In this document: in pieces, positions 13,173 to 30,792 of the stretch
Numbering within the stretch: the first letter of the stretch is position 1
Layout of the letters: each line of letters starts with the position of its first letter
From: Halichoerus grypus
Taxonomy: Eukaryota > Chordata > Mammalia > Carnivora > Phocidae
DNA: 64,000 nucleotides
NCBI RefSeq assembly: GCF_964656455.1
Contig: NC_135726.1
Span: 18,177,168-18,241,167 of the forward strand
Direction: 5' to 3'
Translations under genes and position numbers: made by a program
Notes under the pieces: generated by a model
Database searches by the model: none
What the model was told of the DNA's origin: nothing
Seen by the model: only the letters and a program-made list of their open reading frames with translations

Positions 13173-13384
13173 CCCCATTTCACTATGAGGAAGCCCAAAT
13201 CTGTGGCTAAATGATCTACCCTCGGTCAGTGAAGGGGGATAGGTGTGAACCACAGAGCCTGTGCCCAGAGCCTTGGCCCATGCTAACACCAGGGGTTCCC
13301 CAGGCAGTTCCCAGTCTGTCACCCAGCCACAGCCTGTCACCCAGGCAGTCACCCCTCTCCCAACACAGCATCTTTCCATTCTAG

Positions 13385-13925
13385 GAGAAATAAAAATTTG
13401 TATTTAAAAGGTGGCAGTTGGGCAAGTGGGGTATGCAGCCTCCCTGGGGCTAGGGGGCTTGGGGTGGGTGGTCAGGGCCCTAATTCTTGAGCCAGTCAAG
13501 AAACAGGATTCACCCTTTGAATTGCAGCACTGAGGCGCTGGTGCCTTGAAAAAATCCTGAGGGGGGGTGCTCCCCACCCCACCCAGTCACTCCTTCGTCT
13601 GCAGAGGCACGGTCTGCGGGATCCTGTCAGAGTCTACAGCCAAGTCTTGCACAAAACTCCCCATCCAGCTGGCTTCTCCCAGCTACATGGTGGAACCTTG
13701 CACCCAGGAGGGTCTGTGTGGGCTTCACGAAGCAGTAGAGAGGCCGGGAGGTTGACTGGGAAGCCTCAGCTTCACCAGGCCTGGCCTGGGGCACTGACCG
13801 AGTGGGTAGGGCTGGGGTCCTTTAGGGCAGGCTCTAGGGCAGACTTGGGGGTCACAATACCCAGGGGAGGGCCAAGGGCTCCTGGGACCTCCTCTGCCGG
13901 AGCAGCTAGGCCATCTGGGCACTGC
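13385..13925 (-). other. HSD11B2: HSD11B2 3' UTR (end inferred)
   Basis: This is minus-strand noncoding sequence after the stop. The end is placed near an A/T-rich tract at 13385-13410 that reads ttttaaatacaaatttttat on the minus strand and carries the weak poly(A) hexamer AATACA. No AATAAA is present on this strand, so the exact end is inferred. Confidence 0.6.
13397..13402 (-). terminator. HSD11B2: HSD11B2 candidate poly(A) signal, variant hexamer AATACA
   Basis: On the minus strand the sequence aaatacaaatttttatttct offers AATACA, a known weak variant of the hexamer. No canonical signal lies between here and the stop. It is roughly 0.5 kb from the convergent ATP6V0D1 signal. Confidence 0.5.
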
Positions 13926-19600
<5,675 letters not shown>

Positions 19601-19755
19601 CGCGGCCACAAAACCGGCTTGTGGCGGGGGTGGGGGGAGCAAGATGACTGCCCAGGCTCTTGGGAGTCTCTCGCCCCGCCTTCCACCTTCTCTCCAGGGC
19701 CCAGTCCTGGGGATGCACCAACCCCACCTCCTTCTGCCTAGGTGTGTGGGAGTGC

Positions 19756-19792
19756 AGGTGTGTGCGTGTGCGTGTGTGCGTGTGTGTGTGTG
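19756..19792. repeat. (GT)n microsatellite
   Basis: This is an imperfect gtgtgcgtgtgcgtgtgtg repeat with interspersed CG dinucleotides, about 37 bases long. Confidence 0.85.
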
Positions 19793-22286
19793 GCGGGGGC
19801 GGGGTTTCACAGAAAGTGTCTAGGCTTTCCATTACCTCCAGCCCACCCTCCAACCGATACTCCTAGAGTCAGGCCAATGGGGACACCTGGAGGGTCAGTG
19901 AGGGCAGCCTCTAGGACAAGGTGATCCCTGTCTGACTCCCATGATTCCGCAGGGTATAAAGTAAGTGCTGTGCGTGTGGGTGCATTTCCCTGCCTGTATA
20001 TATGAAGATCTGTGTTTGTGTGTGGCCCAGCGGCCCCCCATCCTGCCCACCCCCATGTCTGGCACCCTGTGTTTGGCATCCACGCTAGGGCTCTGCCAGG
20101 CACGAGGAGTTGGTGCCAGCACCTGGCTGCCAGGCCCTATTCTGAGGGCAGTAGGTGCAGTCCATGGCAGAAGGAGTCCCTGCTTCCTGTGGGCCTCTGG
20201 ACCTTGCCCACTGCCTCGTCTATGCCTGAACTAGGTCCTGGGAGGTCATGGACCCCTCCCAGCCCTGTGCTCAATCTCTATCTTAGGTGCTCAGGCTCTG
20301 TGCCAGGGCTTGGAGGCAAAGCCTCCTCCAAAGCCTTCCCTGCCACCCAGGCATGGCTCCCCGGTGGGCCACAGGAGTCTCAGGGAGGGGGCTGGGAGCC
20401 ATTTAGGAAGGGAGGCTCTGGGTGGAGGGCCCATCTCCTGTCCAGAGCCACTGCTGTGCCTTCATGTACTCCTCCACTTGTAAGCACGGATGGCGGGCTA
20501 GCCCTGGCCCTGGGAGTCAGGACTTGCCTGGGGAGGACATGTGTGCCTACCTTGAGTACATGACCTTCTGTACCTGTTTGTGCCAGGATTTGCAAACACT
20601 TGTGTCCATGTCCTGTGCCATGACCCTGCATGTGCATGTGAGTACATTTGTGTGTGTTGTGTGTGCTTCTGGTGACTCTCCCTCCATCTGGGTCATCCTT
20701 TGGAAACTCAGGGAAACATTCCTCTTCTAAAACCTGCTGACTTCTGTTGCCCTGAATCTATGGCCCAGGCTCACAGGTAGACACAGCAACCTTGGCCTGG
20801 CTTCCTGACCTGAGCTGTAGACCCTGGATTTGTGGGAGCTCCTACCCCCGCTCTGTCACCCTACTGAAAGTCTGACTGTGGTTTCTCCTGCCTCAGCCTA
20901 TTAAGGGCTTCCTTGGAGCTGGAGAGGAGGTTTAGGGGAGGAAGTGGGGTGGGGGTCCCAGGCAGTTTTCAAGGTCAAGGCCACACAGGTAGTACTAGCA
21001 CTTGCCTGAACTGGAATCGAAACTAGGGGAAGTGGCAGTGGGACAAGAAGGTGAGAACAGAGATTGAGAAGCAGAATCCTACACTCTCCTGAGAAGGAAC
21101 CATGAAGGATCCTGACTTATTGGGAAGCCCATGGTGGGGAGAAAGACTTGCTGAGAGGGGGTATAGGGAATTGCCTTTGGCTGCAGAGTATAGGATGGCT
21201 AGGATGGGGAGAGGGTGTTTCCAGCTCATCTTCTGGGACGCTCTGCCACCTTGGACAGAACCATTAGTCTTGTGCGATTTGGGTCTTGTGGGACTGGATG
21301 ATCTGGCACATTTTTATATGTGCCCACCCAGCCCACCCAATTCATCCTACTTCCAAGGCCAGGAGGCCAGGCCTCCTTCCTGGGATCTATGCTGCAGCCC
21401 CCTGCGGCCTCCTCAGCGGCTGAACCCTTAGCCCTCATCAGGTGGAGATGTTCTGGAAGTAGAAAGAAAGTGGTTCAGGCAGTCATGGCTGGGAGGGGCT
21501 GGCCCAACCCTGTCTGAGGCTTGGTGCCAGTTTGTGCCTGCCCAGGGGCAGAGAACCAGCCTCTGCCAGAACCAGGAGTCTGGGCTGGCAGGGGCCTCCA
21601 GGGAAGAGAAGGGAAGGGGGGCAGAGGGCAGGAGCCCCGGCAGATAAGGCAGGGCCTGGCAGGGGCAAAGGAATGAAGGGCAACCAGAAGGATCAGAGCC
21701 CCCTAGCCACCCCACCCCTAAGCCCTCAGCGCATTGTCTCCCTTAGTCCTTAGTCTGACACCCCCCTCTCCCATTCCCCCTCCCCCCACCCGTGGTCTCT
21801 CCTCCGCCTTGGTCAGAAATCTAGTGAGCCAAACCCTTAGCTTGCCCCAGGCTCCAGAGGGTCACGGGTTGGTGGGGGGCTGGCTGGTTGGCTCCTGTCC
21901 GCTCCAGCTGAGTCTGGTAGCTCACTGGCACCATCTGCTGGCCTTTCTGGAAGGGCGCGGCTCTGAAGGGGATAGAGGGAAGGTGAATGCTGGGTTTGAG
22001 GATGAGGGGAACAGAAGCAGGTGTGGGGTGCCCTCGCAGTCTCCAAGAGTTCACCCCCTGTCCCCTTCCCACACTGGGGTTCCTGGAGCCAAGACTCCCT
22101 TGTCATGTCTTCCTCCCTCGGTGGTGCAGCTCGGAGGCAGCAAAGTCCTAAGGAGGCCCTGCCTTGCCCTCTGCTCTCTCCTGGCACCCCACCACCCCTA
22201 CCTCCCAGCACATGGCAGAGGGGCCCACCTTCCTGCCAATGGCCAGTACCCCCACCGGGGTTGCAGACCCCATGCCTACCCATCCT

Positions 22287-22350
22287 CAAAGATAGCCAAC
22301 TTTTATCGAGTTTCTACTGCGTGCCGGGCCCAGTGCTGGATGCCCTGGGT
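22287..22350 (+). repeat. MIR-like fragment
   Basis: The tract cttttatcgagtttctactg followed by a gtgccgggcccagtgctgg segment matches the 5' half of MIR. Confidence 0.6.
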
Positions 22351-23499
22351 TCATAACAACAACTGGCCTCTCCCACTGGTAGCCGCAATGGAGAACTTCT
22401 TTCACCTCAATTCCATACCACTCCCCTCCAGCACTGTTTTCGTGCTCCCCCTTCTCAGCCACTTTTCTTTAAAACTGTCTACAATCACCATCTCCACTCT
22501 CCCCCCACCCCCACTCTAGCTCTGCATGGCGCCCCCTCCTGACCTCACGAAAGGCCACCAGAAAATGACATCCCAGTCCCCAAATACCATAGACACATCT
22601 CTGCGCAGGCGTACTTAAGCCCTAGCTTCAGACTCAGGCGTACTTGAGCCCAAAGTCTGGGATCTCGAGAACTGTGTTAATGCAGGACCACGTTTGCCAC
22701 ATGCAGCCTCTTAAACTTCATTCTGAGGGCAAAGTAGAGCTGGGAATGGTCTTGAGCAAATGAGATACCTGTCCCAATTGCCAGGAAACGGATTTAGAGA
22801 TGGGGGAAGAGTGGAGGCTGGGAGTTCTGTTGCTGCATCCAGACAAGGGACAGAAACAGAGGTCTGTTTTGGGCTAACGGAGCCCAAGATGCTCATGGAT
22901 GTGCAAGGGCCGAGCCCAGAGGTACCTGGATGCCCATGGCCTCCAGCACATCCCACAGCTCCCTGGCACGGGAGGCCAGGCACAGGACATCGACGACTCA
23001 CCTTTGTGTGCCCTGGGTGTGAAGTGAAATCCCTTTATTTTCAGAGGTACCCCATCTAGGATGTGCATCTGGAAATCGGGCCCTTTTGTTAGCGGGGAGG
23101 GGGGATGGTGAGGCAGGGGAAGCGGACTTGCATTTTCAAATTGTCTTGCACCCTCCTCAGAACTTTTCTTTTGCCTCTAGGATTGAAGGCAGATATTTGT
23201 GGATTAGGGTCCTCAAGTTTGGGAAACACTACAAGAATGTGCTCTGAAACGTTTTCTGGACCAACCCCGGGGGGGAAGGCAAGCCCAGTTGAGAACACTT
23301 GCCAGGAGAGCTTGGCTGACTCCAGGTGAAACCAGCTGTCTCGGATCCAGCAGTGCGGTTTTGAGTCATTCATAACCCTCTGCCACATTTCCTGTGTGTT
23401 TGTTGTATGCCAGTCCTTGTGTGCGGTTTGCTTGTCCTTTATTTTATTTACTATCTTCATATTGTCCCTGTGAAGTAGGTACTATACATGAGAAGACAT

Positions 23500-23697
23500 G
23501 GGGCTCCTGGTGGCTCAGTCAGTTAAGTGATCCACTCCTGGCTTCTGCTCAGGTCATGATATCAGGGTCCTGGGATCCAGCCCCAGGTGGGGAGAGTCTG
23601 CTTGTCCCTCTCCCTCAGCTTCCTACCCCCATCCTGCTCTCCCTCTCTCTAAAATAATAAATAAATAAAATCTTAACAAAGAAAGAAAGAAAGAAAA
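23500..23697 (+). mobile_element. Carnivore SINEC (tRNA-Lys type), plus strand
   Basis: The element starts ggggctcctggtggctcag and contains gctcaggtcatgat and a CT-rich body. It ends with ataaataaataaaatc and a (gaaa)n tail. It is moderately diverged from the young consensus-like copy at 34.4 kb. Confidence 0.9.
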
Positions 23698-23929
23698 CAA
23701 ATCCAGAGAGGCTACAAGGTGCTGAAGGTCACAGCCATCCAGACGCTGGGTTCCCAACCATCTGGTCACACTGCCCCCTGGCCTTCAGCCTAGGGGGTTG
23801 GCAATACCCAGGTGAAAAAGACTATCAACCTTTTTTTTATTTGCTTCTAGATTAGAAACATTAAGGCAAGTTGTTAAAACTAATTCCAAGACTTGCTTCT
23901 TTACAGCTTCCGTCACCCCTGATTTAGGC

Positions 23930-23957
23930 TTTTTTTTTTTTTTTTTTTTTTTTTTTT
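23930..23957. repeat. Poly(T) run
   Basis: This is a pure run of about 28 T with no SINE body recognisable on either side. It may be the tail of an unrecognised retroposon on the minus strand. Confidence 0.8.
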
Positions 23958-25937
23958 GGCAGAACAACTGCAAAAGATACAAAAATTAGTTGCTGTTGGC
24001 TAGCTGGTTTAATTTATTTGCATATATAAAATTCAGCGCCACCCTTGGTGGCTAATAACCCCCCTGGGGAAGCTGTGGCTGTTTTCTGATTGCTGGTGGG
24101 GAGGCCTGTGTGCGTTGTTTTTTAAATAAACTGAAACCAGATGGAGGGGGGTTTTGTTCACAGCCTTGCCTACAATTTTCTCCAGCAAATTCCTTGAAAA
24201 GCCAACCACCTATGAGTGGTGCCTGTTCTCCTAGGAGGTCTGTCACCGCTGGTATGCAAATGGCGAGCAGGGTTGGGATTTCTGAAAGTGAAACAAAAGG
24301 AGGGGCAAAAGAAGCTTCTTGGGGCAGGGGCTTTCAGGAATGCAGGGTCCTTTCCTTGTGGAGCCCCGATTTTAGGTCTGCACTTAGAGTTTGTGTCCTC
24401 ATTCTCCCCTTCTCCCTGGAATTGGGGGTTGGGCTGGGGAGGTGGAGTCTTGGGCTGAGCTTGAGTCAGAATCACCCGGACCCATCACTTGGTGAAAATA
24501 TGGATTCCAGACCCCTGTATATATCCCATTTGTACTGCTAACTGCTGGTACGAGACATCAACTCTTCGGATGGGTTGATTTTTGAGTGAGTGGAGGGGGT
24601 TATAACCCCCGGAAGGGGCCCAAGCCATTCTGGCTTCCATCCTGGGAAGACCAGTTGCTCAAGGTGGTTATCAAAATATTTTTAACCACCAGCCAGGTCT
24701 AGGGCTTTTGTAATGTCCCTCGAGCACCTCGTTAAGCGATTCCTTCTTCGGAGAGATGAAGCAAATGCTCCCACTGGTCACAGTGTCAGGGGGTTAGCAC
24801 TTTTCTTTGGAATGTGAATTGGGTATTGTCATAGCGAGGTATGACCCAGTCCCCGGGCAGGGGAGAACACTTCTTTCCCAGCTCCAACCTTCATTCCTAG
24901 CTCAGAACACTGTTCTTTTGGATTCTGAGCCTTTTCAGATAATTGTGTCAGGTTACATAAGGTTTCGAGATATGAACACTCAAAGGAAATTCCGCTGGGA
25001 ACAGGCCTGAGAGGTTCCAGCACATAATTTGCTTTCAAGTATTCCAGGAAAAATTCAGGTGTCTCAGGCCTGCACATTTCTGAAATAAAGTACCAACAGC
25101 CAGCAGCTGTGCATGCATGTACCATTCCCCGTAGAAGTGAGCAAGCAAAGACAGAAATTTCATGCAGGATGGAAATACCCTCCCTGGGGAGCACGAGCAG
25201 GGTTGGGGACGGGGAGGGGAGGTCATTTACAAAGAGGACAGCTTTGACCAGGCTGCCATAGACATTCTCACCGCACAAAATACCATTTACTACCCCCCCC
25301 AACGCTCCCCTGCATGTGGTAGATACAAGCCTTCAGTTTTCCAAGAAACATAAAATAAAAACTGAGTTACTGGCAGAGAAGCTTTAAAATCTTTAGTTCC
25401 TCGGGCTCTGTGGGCACATTTTTCACACACCATGATTTTTATTACATTTGCCTCCAAGGGACAGCCCTGCAGCAACTCTGTTGCATAAAGTGCTGTTTCC
25501 AAACACCTTGTCCCCAACTAGAGACACAGAGTAAGTTTTATCTAGGTCCGAGAGAGTTCTGGAGGGGTGACATCGTGTTCCAAGCTGTATTGCTTATAGT
25601 CAACAGTGGGAAAGCTGCCAAAATCTTCTCACCAAGGAAGCTGAGAGAATATTCTAAATACCGAGCAGTACTTCTTTCCTAAAGCACAAAGTGGTCATAA
25701 AAACCATTTAACAAGGAAAAATTAATGGGAGGAAAATGTCCTGAGAATCTTTACGAGGCATATGGAAAAAAACAGATTTACTATGTTGAAGGGACGATAA
25801 CATAGGAAAGTCAATTTTTACACCAAAAATAATTCACCAAGTATCATTTACTTTACAAAGGCTTCGCCAAAGAATTCCTGTAAGAAGCACTATCTGTTCA
25901 TTTATTCCTTCCGTCTTTCTTCCCTCCCTCCCTTCCT

Positions 25938-26005
25938 TTCTTCAGCAAACATTTATTGAGCGCTTGCTGTGTTGCAGGCTCTGTACTAAGGAGCTAGATA
26001 AGCAT
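25938..26005 (+). repeat. MIR-like fragment after CT-rich tract
   Basis: A (cttcc)n-like stretch at about 25905-25940 is followed by caaacatttattgagcgctt and a ctgtgttgcaggctctgtact segment, typical of the MIR 5' part. Confidence 0.65.
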
Positions 26006-26764
26006 CATTCCTCCCCATGTGGTCTCTCCGGCTGGCTGGAGGGACAGCCCCTAATCAGATCACTACACAATCAAGGAGCCACAGACAACAGAAACCGGAG
26101 TCCCACGGCGCTATGGGAGTAACGGCGTCTTCTATTCTGAGGGTCAGGGAAAGCTTGCCCAGAGGAAGTGATGCTCCAGGTCGCAACAGCATCAGTGCAA
26201 AAGACCCCAGTACGACTGCGAGCCTGGTCCTTCGAGGAAATGGAGGCCATGAGGCTGCAGGAATTAACCGGAGCCAGGGGGCACGGGAGGTCTTGGAGGC
26301 CACTGTGAGGAGGAGGTTTTGATTCTAATTTCATTGAAATACTGCTCCCTGGGGAGGAGGGAGAGTCATGATGGTGGTAGGCAGGAAGTAAAATAATCAG
26401 TTTGGCTTTAAAAAAAAAATTTTTTTTATTTTGACAGCCACAAGTTGTGAGGAGAATGGACTGATGGGGATGCGGAGCCCACAGTGGAAGCAGAAAGACC
26501 AGTCAGGAGGCTACTGAGCTTGCTGGGGCGAGAAATGCTGGTGGCCATGAGGATGAGCCAAGTGGATCGGCCAATTCATCCAGGGTTCATCGGAAAGGAT
26601 ACTGTGACCCAGACAAAGTGGACCCAGAGAACAGAAGCTGTGGCTGACCACATCCCACCCGGGCTGATTTGACAATTAAAATTTAATTTCGTTAGTTGAT
26701 GAAATGGATAGCATCATCTTCCTGACGGAAAGACAAGCAAGGTCTAGAGGATTCGTATCGATGT

Positions 26765-26940
26765 CTACTATCAGCTGAACACTCTGTGTGCTTTGTAAGT
26801 ATGAGCACATTTTCAGTCCTCATCACCCTCGTGCAGAAGGTCTCGTTACCTTCGTTTTACAAAAAGAGCAAATTGAGATTCACAGAGGTTAAGGTGTTTG
26901 CCCAACTGGCGATGGTAGAGCTGGGATTGAAACTGGTAAA
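26765..26940 (+). repeat. MIR fragment, nearly full-length core
   Basis: The pattern of a ctgaacactctgtgtgct segment, tcctcatcaccctcgtgcag, a ttttacaaaaagagc segment and agagctgggattgaaact follows MIR from head to tail. It is diverged. Confidence 0.7.
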
Positions 26941-27699
26941 CTAGTGACCTGCCCTGGGATGAGTGACAAGTCTCAGGGGGCCCAGGCACTCAATGGCTCT
27001 AATTAAGGATGGGCTGGTTTGGCACTGGGCATAGTGAGCTGCTCTTTCCTGCCCCAGAGGTTCTAGGAGTCATGAAAGCCGGCTCAGAATCTTCACACAT
27101 GCGTGTGCAAGCCCTTAAAACCACAGCTAGGCCTTCTCTCCCCCTCTGGGCTCTCCCACCCTGGGCAGACCTACCTTGTGGGTCAGGGGCAGCTGCTGTG
27201 GATAGGAACAAGTCCTGCCCGAGGGGCTGACTTCTGTCCCAGAAAAATGGGCCTCACATTTTCACAGAAGTTGGCCACGGGTGGCAGGAGGAGCTAAAGC
27301 AACACTCCAAGTAAAGGGAACCCTGTGGGAAAAGGCCTGCGGGTGGCAGCAGATGCTGTGGTTTCCGGGAGCTGCATAATCCTCAGAGAGGACAGGGACA
27401 GGGAGGTGGATAGGAACTTGTTGAGCAAGCCCTGGTAGCCATGCTTTGGTGTTTCAATTCATCCTAAACGCAAAAGGGAGCCCTGGAAGTATTTTACGCA
27501 GAAGACTGATCAGATGGTATTTTCATATCGAGAAGGTTTCTCTGCCATTTGTCTGCCCTGGGAGCAGGCACCGTGTTGCCCCCTTTAGTAGGTGGTGCCC
27601 TGGGGGGTGTCAGGTTCTGGACTGGGGACCACACTATGTCGACAGACTCCAGAAGACTATGATCAAACTGCCTGTGCTTGTAAAAAGCCAGTTTGACCA

Positions 27700-27818
27700 G
27701 GGGCATCTGACTGGCTCAGTCGGTAGACACGGACCCTGGATCTTGAGGTCATGAGTTCGAGCCCCATGTTGGCTGTAGAGCTTAATAAAAATAAATAAAT
27801 AAATAAATAAAATAAAAA
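27700..27818 (+). mobile_element. tRNA-Lys-like SINE, plus strand
   Basis: The short element has a tRNA-like head (tggctcagtcggtagacac) and a B-box-like gttcgagcccc, then an (ataa)n tail. It is flanked by an imperfect direct repeat like aaaaagccagtttg on both sides. It lacks the CT-rich body of the longer SINEC copies. Confidence 0.85.
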
Positions 27819-27974
27819 GCAAATTTGGCTAGAGGGAGTCCTTTTCTCAGAGAACTTGGCTTGGAATCACTCGGACAGACATGGAGGGAACCTGAGCTAC
27901 CACTTGGATTTTTGTTTCAAAGGAGACCAGTTTTAACTCATTATATGTATGTGTATTTAGCCCTATTTGAAACC

Positions 27975-28480
27975 CACTATATTAATTTCCTATTGCTGCA
28001 ATAACCTATTGCCACAGCACACATTTAAAAATAATACACGTTTTTTACCTTATAGTTCTGGGCATCAGAAGTTTGAAGTGGGTCTTACTGGGCTAAAGTC
28101 AAGGTGTCAGCAGGCTGGTTCCTTCTGGAGGCTCTCGGGGACAATCTGTTTCCTTGCCTTTTCCAGCTCCTAGAGGCCGTCTGCATTCCTCAGCTCCTGG
28201 CTTCTTCCTCCACCTTCAAAGCCGGTAGCGCAGAGTTGTCATATCTCTTGACCTTTGCTTTCATTATCACATCACCTTCTCCCATTCTGACCCTCGGGCC
28301 TCCCTCTTATAAGGGCCCTGTGACTACAGTGAAGCCACCTGGAAAATCCAGGATAATCTCCCCCATTTCAAGCTCCTTAATTTAATCAAGGTCCTTTTTG
28401 CCTTGTAAAGTGACATATCCATAGGTTTCAGAGATTAGGGTGTGGACATCTTTGGGAGGCCATTATTCAGACTACAACCC
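27975..28480 (+). repeat. Ancient LTR-like interspersed repeat (MLT2/ERVL type suspected)
   Basis: The phrases tttcctattgctgcaataac, tatagttctgggcatcagaa, gtcaaggtgtcagcaggctg and ttataagggccctgtgac follow the order of an old mammalian LTR family that I associate with ERVL-type MLT2. It has no coding content. The family name is from memory and uncertain; that it is a dispersed repeat is likely. Confidence 0.5.
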
Positions 28481-28501
28481 ACTTTAACAAATAAAGAGAA
28501 A

Positions 28502-28620
28502 GGGGGCACCTGGCTAGCTCGGTCAGTAGAGCATGTGACTCTTGATCTTGGGGTTGCAAGTTTGAGCCCCATGTGGGGTATAGAGATGACTTAAAAGTAA
28601 AATCTTTAAAAATATTTAAG
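28502..28620 (+). mobile_element. tRNA-Lys-like SINE, plus strand
   Basis: The tRNA-like head reads ggctagctcggtcagtagag, with a cttgatctt anticodon region and a B box like gcaagtttgagcccc. It is followed by a short A/T-rich tail. It is a retroposed tRNA-Lys derivative without a CCA-type end or a real terminator. Confidence 0.85.
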
Positions 28621-29611
28621 AGAAAGAATGATAAACCTGGCAGCTGGGAGAAGAATGGCCTGGAAGTAGCCATTAGATAGGAGGCTGGGGCAGAATCAGC
28701 AAGGAAGATGGTGGTGGTCTGGACTGGAGTAGAGTGGGAGGAATGGACACTGGACATGCTTCAGAAGGAGGACTGCCTGGTCTTGGGGACTGTCTGGGTT
28801 ACGTGGGCAAGGACCAGGAGGAGACTGGGTAGTTAGTGGTGCCCTTTGGAGGGCTTGAGCAGAGGAACAGGTTTGTGGCAAAGACAGAGAGGGCATATAG
28901 GGATCTGTTGCATTTAGATACTCATGGGACATCCAGGAGAGGTGCCTGGGAGGCAGGTGGACCCAGGGCCTAGAGGCTGTGACTCTCAGATTCCCTCCCC
29001 TCCCTGTGGGCATAAATGGGCTCATCCTCTACATTGATTTCTGGGTCACCATCTCTGTTGGACCCTAAAGTTCTCCAATTCCAGGTAAGAGTCATCTTGA
29101 TTGACATCTCAACAAGAGAAATCATCTTGTATTTCTGAGGCCAGCGTAGCAGTGCTATTTATTCCACAAGGAGTTTGAGTTTATCAGACCTGGAAACAAG
29201 AATTTATGTGGTAGAGAGATTAAATCACTTGCACAAGGACTCACAACTGGCTTTTGACAGAGCAGGAGTTGTTATGTTGCTTTTATCGTATGCATGTGGC
29301 TCATACATTTTAGGCATAGGGATGCTCTCTGTCCAGCCTGTTCTGAACAGGTAGCCAGCCAGCTACTCACCATTTTAGGGACCTGGAGATATGGATAGGA
29401 CAGCTGGTGGAAGACAAAGTTTCTTCCTGTTTTGTGGTGGTGGTATTTGCTTGTTTTTTGAAAAAGCCTGAGCTCATGGGAGAGTCCCTTTCCAGGGCAC
29501 CCTGGCTTTCAGGAAAGGAAGTCAGGTGCAGCAGGGAGGTCCCTAAGGCAGGGAAAGGGAAGAGAGTCTTTGGGCCCTGGGACCCAGGAAGCAGGCACCT
29601 GTCCTGGCACC

Positions 29612-29805
29612 TTTTTTTTTTTTTTTTTAAAGATTTATTTATTTATTTTTTAAAAAGAGAGAGAGAGGAGAGGCAGAGAGAATCTCTAGCAGACTCCCTA
29701 CTGAGCGCAGAGCCCAATGTGGGCCTTGACCCCAAGACCCTAAGATCATGACTGAGCTCAAATCAAGAGTCAGTGACTTAACTGACTTAGCCACACAGGG
29801 GCCCC
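29612..29805 (-). mobile_element. Carnivore SINEC, minus strand
   Basis: A poly(T) start, aaagatttatttatttattt and a gagagag body lead to gactgagctcaaatcaagag and end ggggcccc, the inverted SINE head. Imperfect target duplications of the ctgtcctggcacc type flank it. Confidence 0.9.
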
Positions 29806-30419
29806 TGTCCCTGGCAACCTTGGGGCAGCAGGCATGACCCCTCAGAGCCCAAAGCTGAAAGTCCTGTGACAATGGCTGTGGCCTCAGTACCAGAGAGGAC
29901 CTGTGACTTCTCAGACTGCTGCTGTAGGAGATCCCGAGTCCTTGGAATAACCTGGGTAAGAGGAGCCCAGTGGAGACCAAGACTGAATTTCCTACCAGCC
30001 TGGAGGATGGGGGCTCCCAGTAGGATTTATACTTGATTTAAAGGAAATATAAAAAGTAGATAATTTTGTGCTATATATTTTGCTCTTACACTTCACACTT
30101 TATATTATGGGGAAACCTACATATTTATTTGGGTATTTGTATCTGTCTTTCCCTTAGCCTGTAATCTCCCTGAGGGGCAGGGATCTCGTGAGAGTTCCCC
30201 ATGGAATGTCCAGTGCCCAGCACATACTCATAAAGTGTGCCGGCTGACTGGGGGTCTCCCTGAGAGTGGTGGTCTCGGGAGAAACTGAAGGGGGTCGCGT
30301 TTGGGACAAGTTAGGATTTCGAGAAGACAGCTGTGGAGTGAGGTGGGGGGAGTGGGTTTTCGAGGAGAAAAGTTGAAAGGGAATGGGGAAAGGGGTCGGC
30401 TGGGGTTCCGGGGGTCCCT

Positions 30420-30792
30420 GGTGAGCCCCGCCCCGAGCCTCGATGCCCGCGCGAACTGACGCAGCGCGGTTTGGCCGCTGTGGGGCGCCGTAGCCCGCGC
30501 GGTTGCCAGGGGAACGGGCCCAGCGCCTGAAGAGTTCTAGTCCGCCTCGGCCTGGCCGGGCCGTACCGCCAGCCGGCTCCAGCAAGATCCCGAGGACTCG
30601 CCGGCCCGGCCTCCGTCGCGCGGCCCGGGATGGGGCCCCGCTCCGGGCCGCGCCGCCGCCTGGTCCCGGGGATCATCTCCGCTGCGAGGGTCTGAAGTGC
30701 TGCCGCCCTGGAGGGTGGACGGCCAGGCGCGGGGGCTGAACCACTGGGTGACCTTGGCAGGGCCGATCTGGCTTGGTCGCCGCGACGCGCAG
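30420..30792 (+). promoter_or_regulatory. ZDHHC1: Candidate ZDHHC1 promoter and noncoding first exon in a CpG island
   Basis: A dense CpG island with GC boxes (gagccccgccccgagcctcg) starts near 30420. A near X-box (gttgccaggggaac, one mismatch from the RFX consensus) lies at about 30501-30514. The island ends in a strong donor, gcgcag|gtgagg, after 30792. It is the only promoter-like island between HSD11B2 and the first ZDHHC1 coding exon, so I infer a first exon here. No transcript evidence is available. Confidence 0.6.

Larger units (their letters stand above)
19601..30420. other. Intergenic region between HSD11B2 and ZDHHC1
   Basis: The two genes are transcribed away from each other. This 10.8-kb spacer carries no exon I can recognise. 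It holds a GT repeat near 19756, MIR fragments, a 28-base T run at 23930-23957, an LTR-like repeat at about 27975-28480 and four SINEs. The 24.0-26.0 kb part is AT-richer unique DNA without recognisable repeats and could hold regulatory elements, but I see no specific site. Confidence 0.7.

Noticed and set aside
13388..13393. AATAAA on the plus strand at 13388 as a distal ATP6V0D1 poly(A) site
   Set aside because: A canonical signal with a good downstream element lies at 12873, and this hexamer falls in the A/T tract that appears to be the HSD11B2 3' end. Distal use is possible but unsupported.
21734..22519. 261-codon open frame in the HSD11B2-ZDHHC1 spacer
   Set aside because: Its composition is Pro/Ser/Leu-rich as expected of C-rich noncoding DNA. 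It shows no domain, includes a MIR-like piece, and has no splice or promoter context.
23930..23957. Poly(T) run as a sign of a processed pseudogene
   Set aside because: No gene-like sequence or target duplication is visible next to it, so only the homopolymer is reported.
28502..28575. tRNA-Lys(CTT)-like sequence with A and B box features
   Set aside because: It is followed by a SINE tail, has mismatches in the arms, and similar copies recur at 27.7, 33.7, 41.4, 58.6 and 63.7 kb, so it is a retroposed tRNA derivative rather than a tRNA gene.
30501..30514. RFX X-box-like sequence in the ZDHHC1 CpG island as evidence for ciliary regulation
   Set aside because: It has one mismatch to the consensus, and ZDHHC1 is not a known ciliary gene. 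It is mentioned only in the promoter entry.
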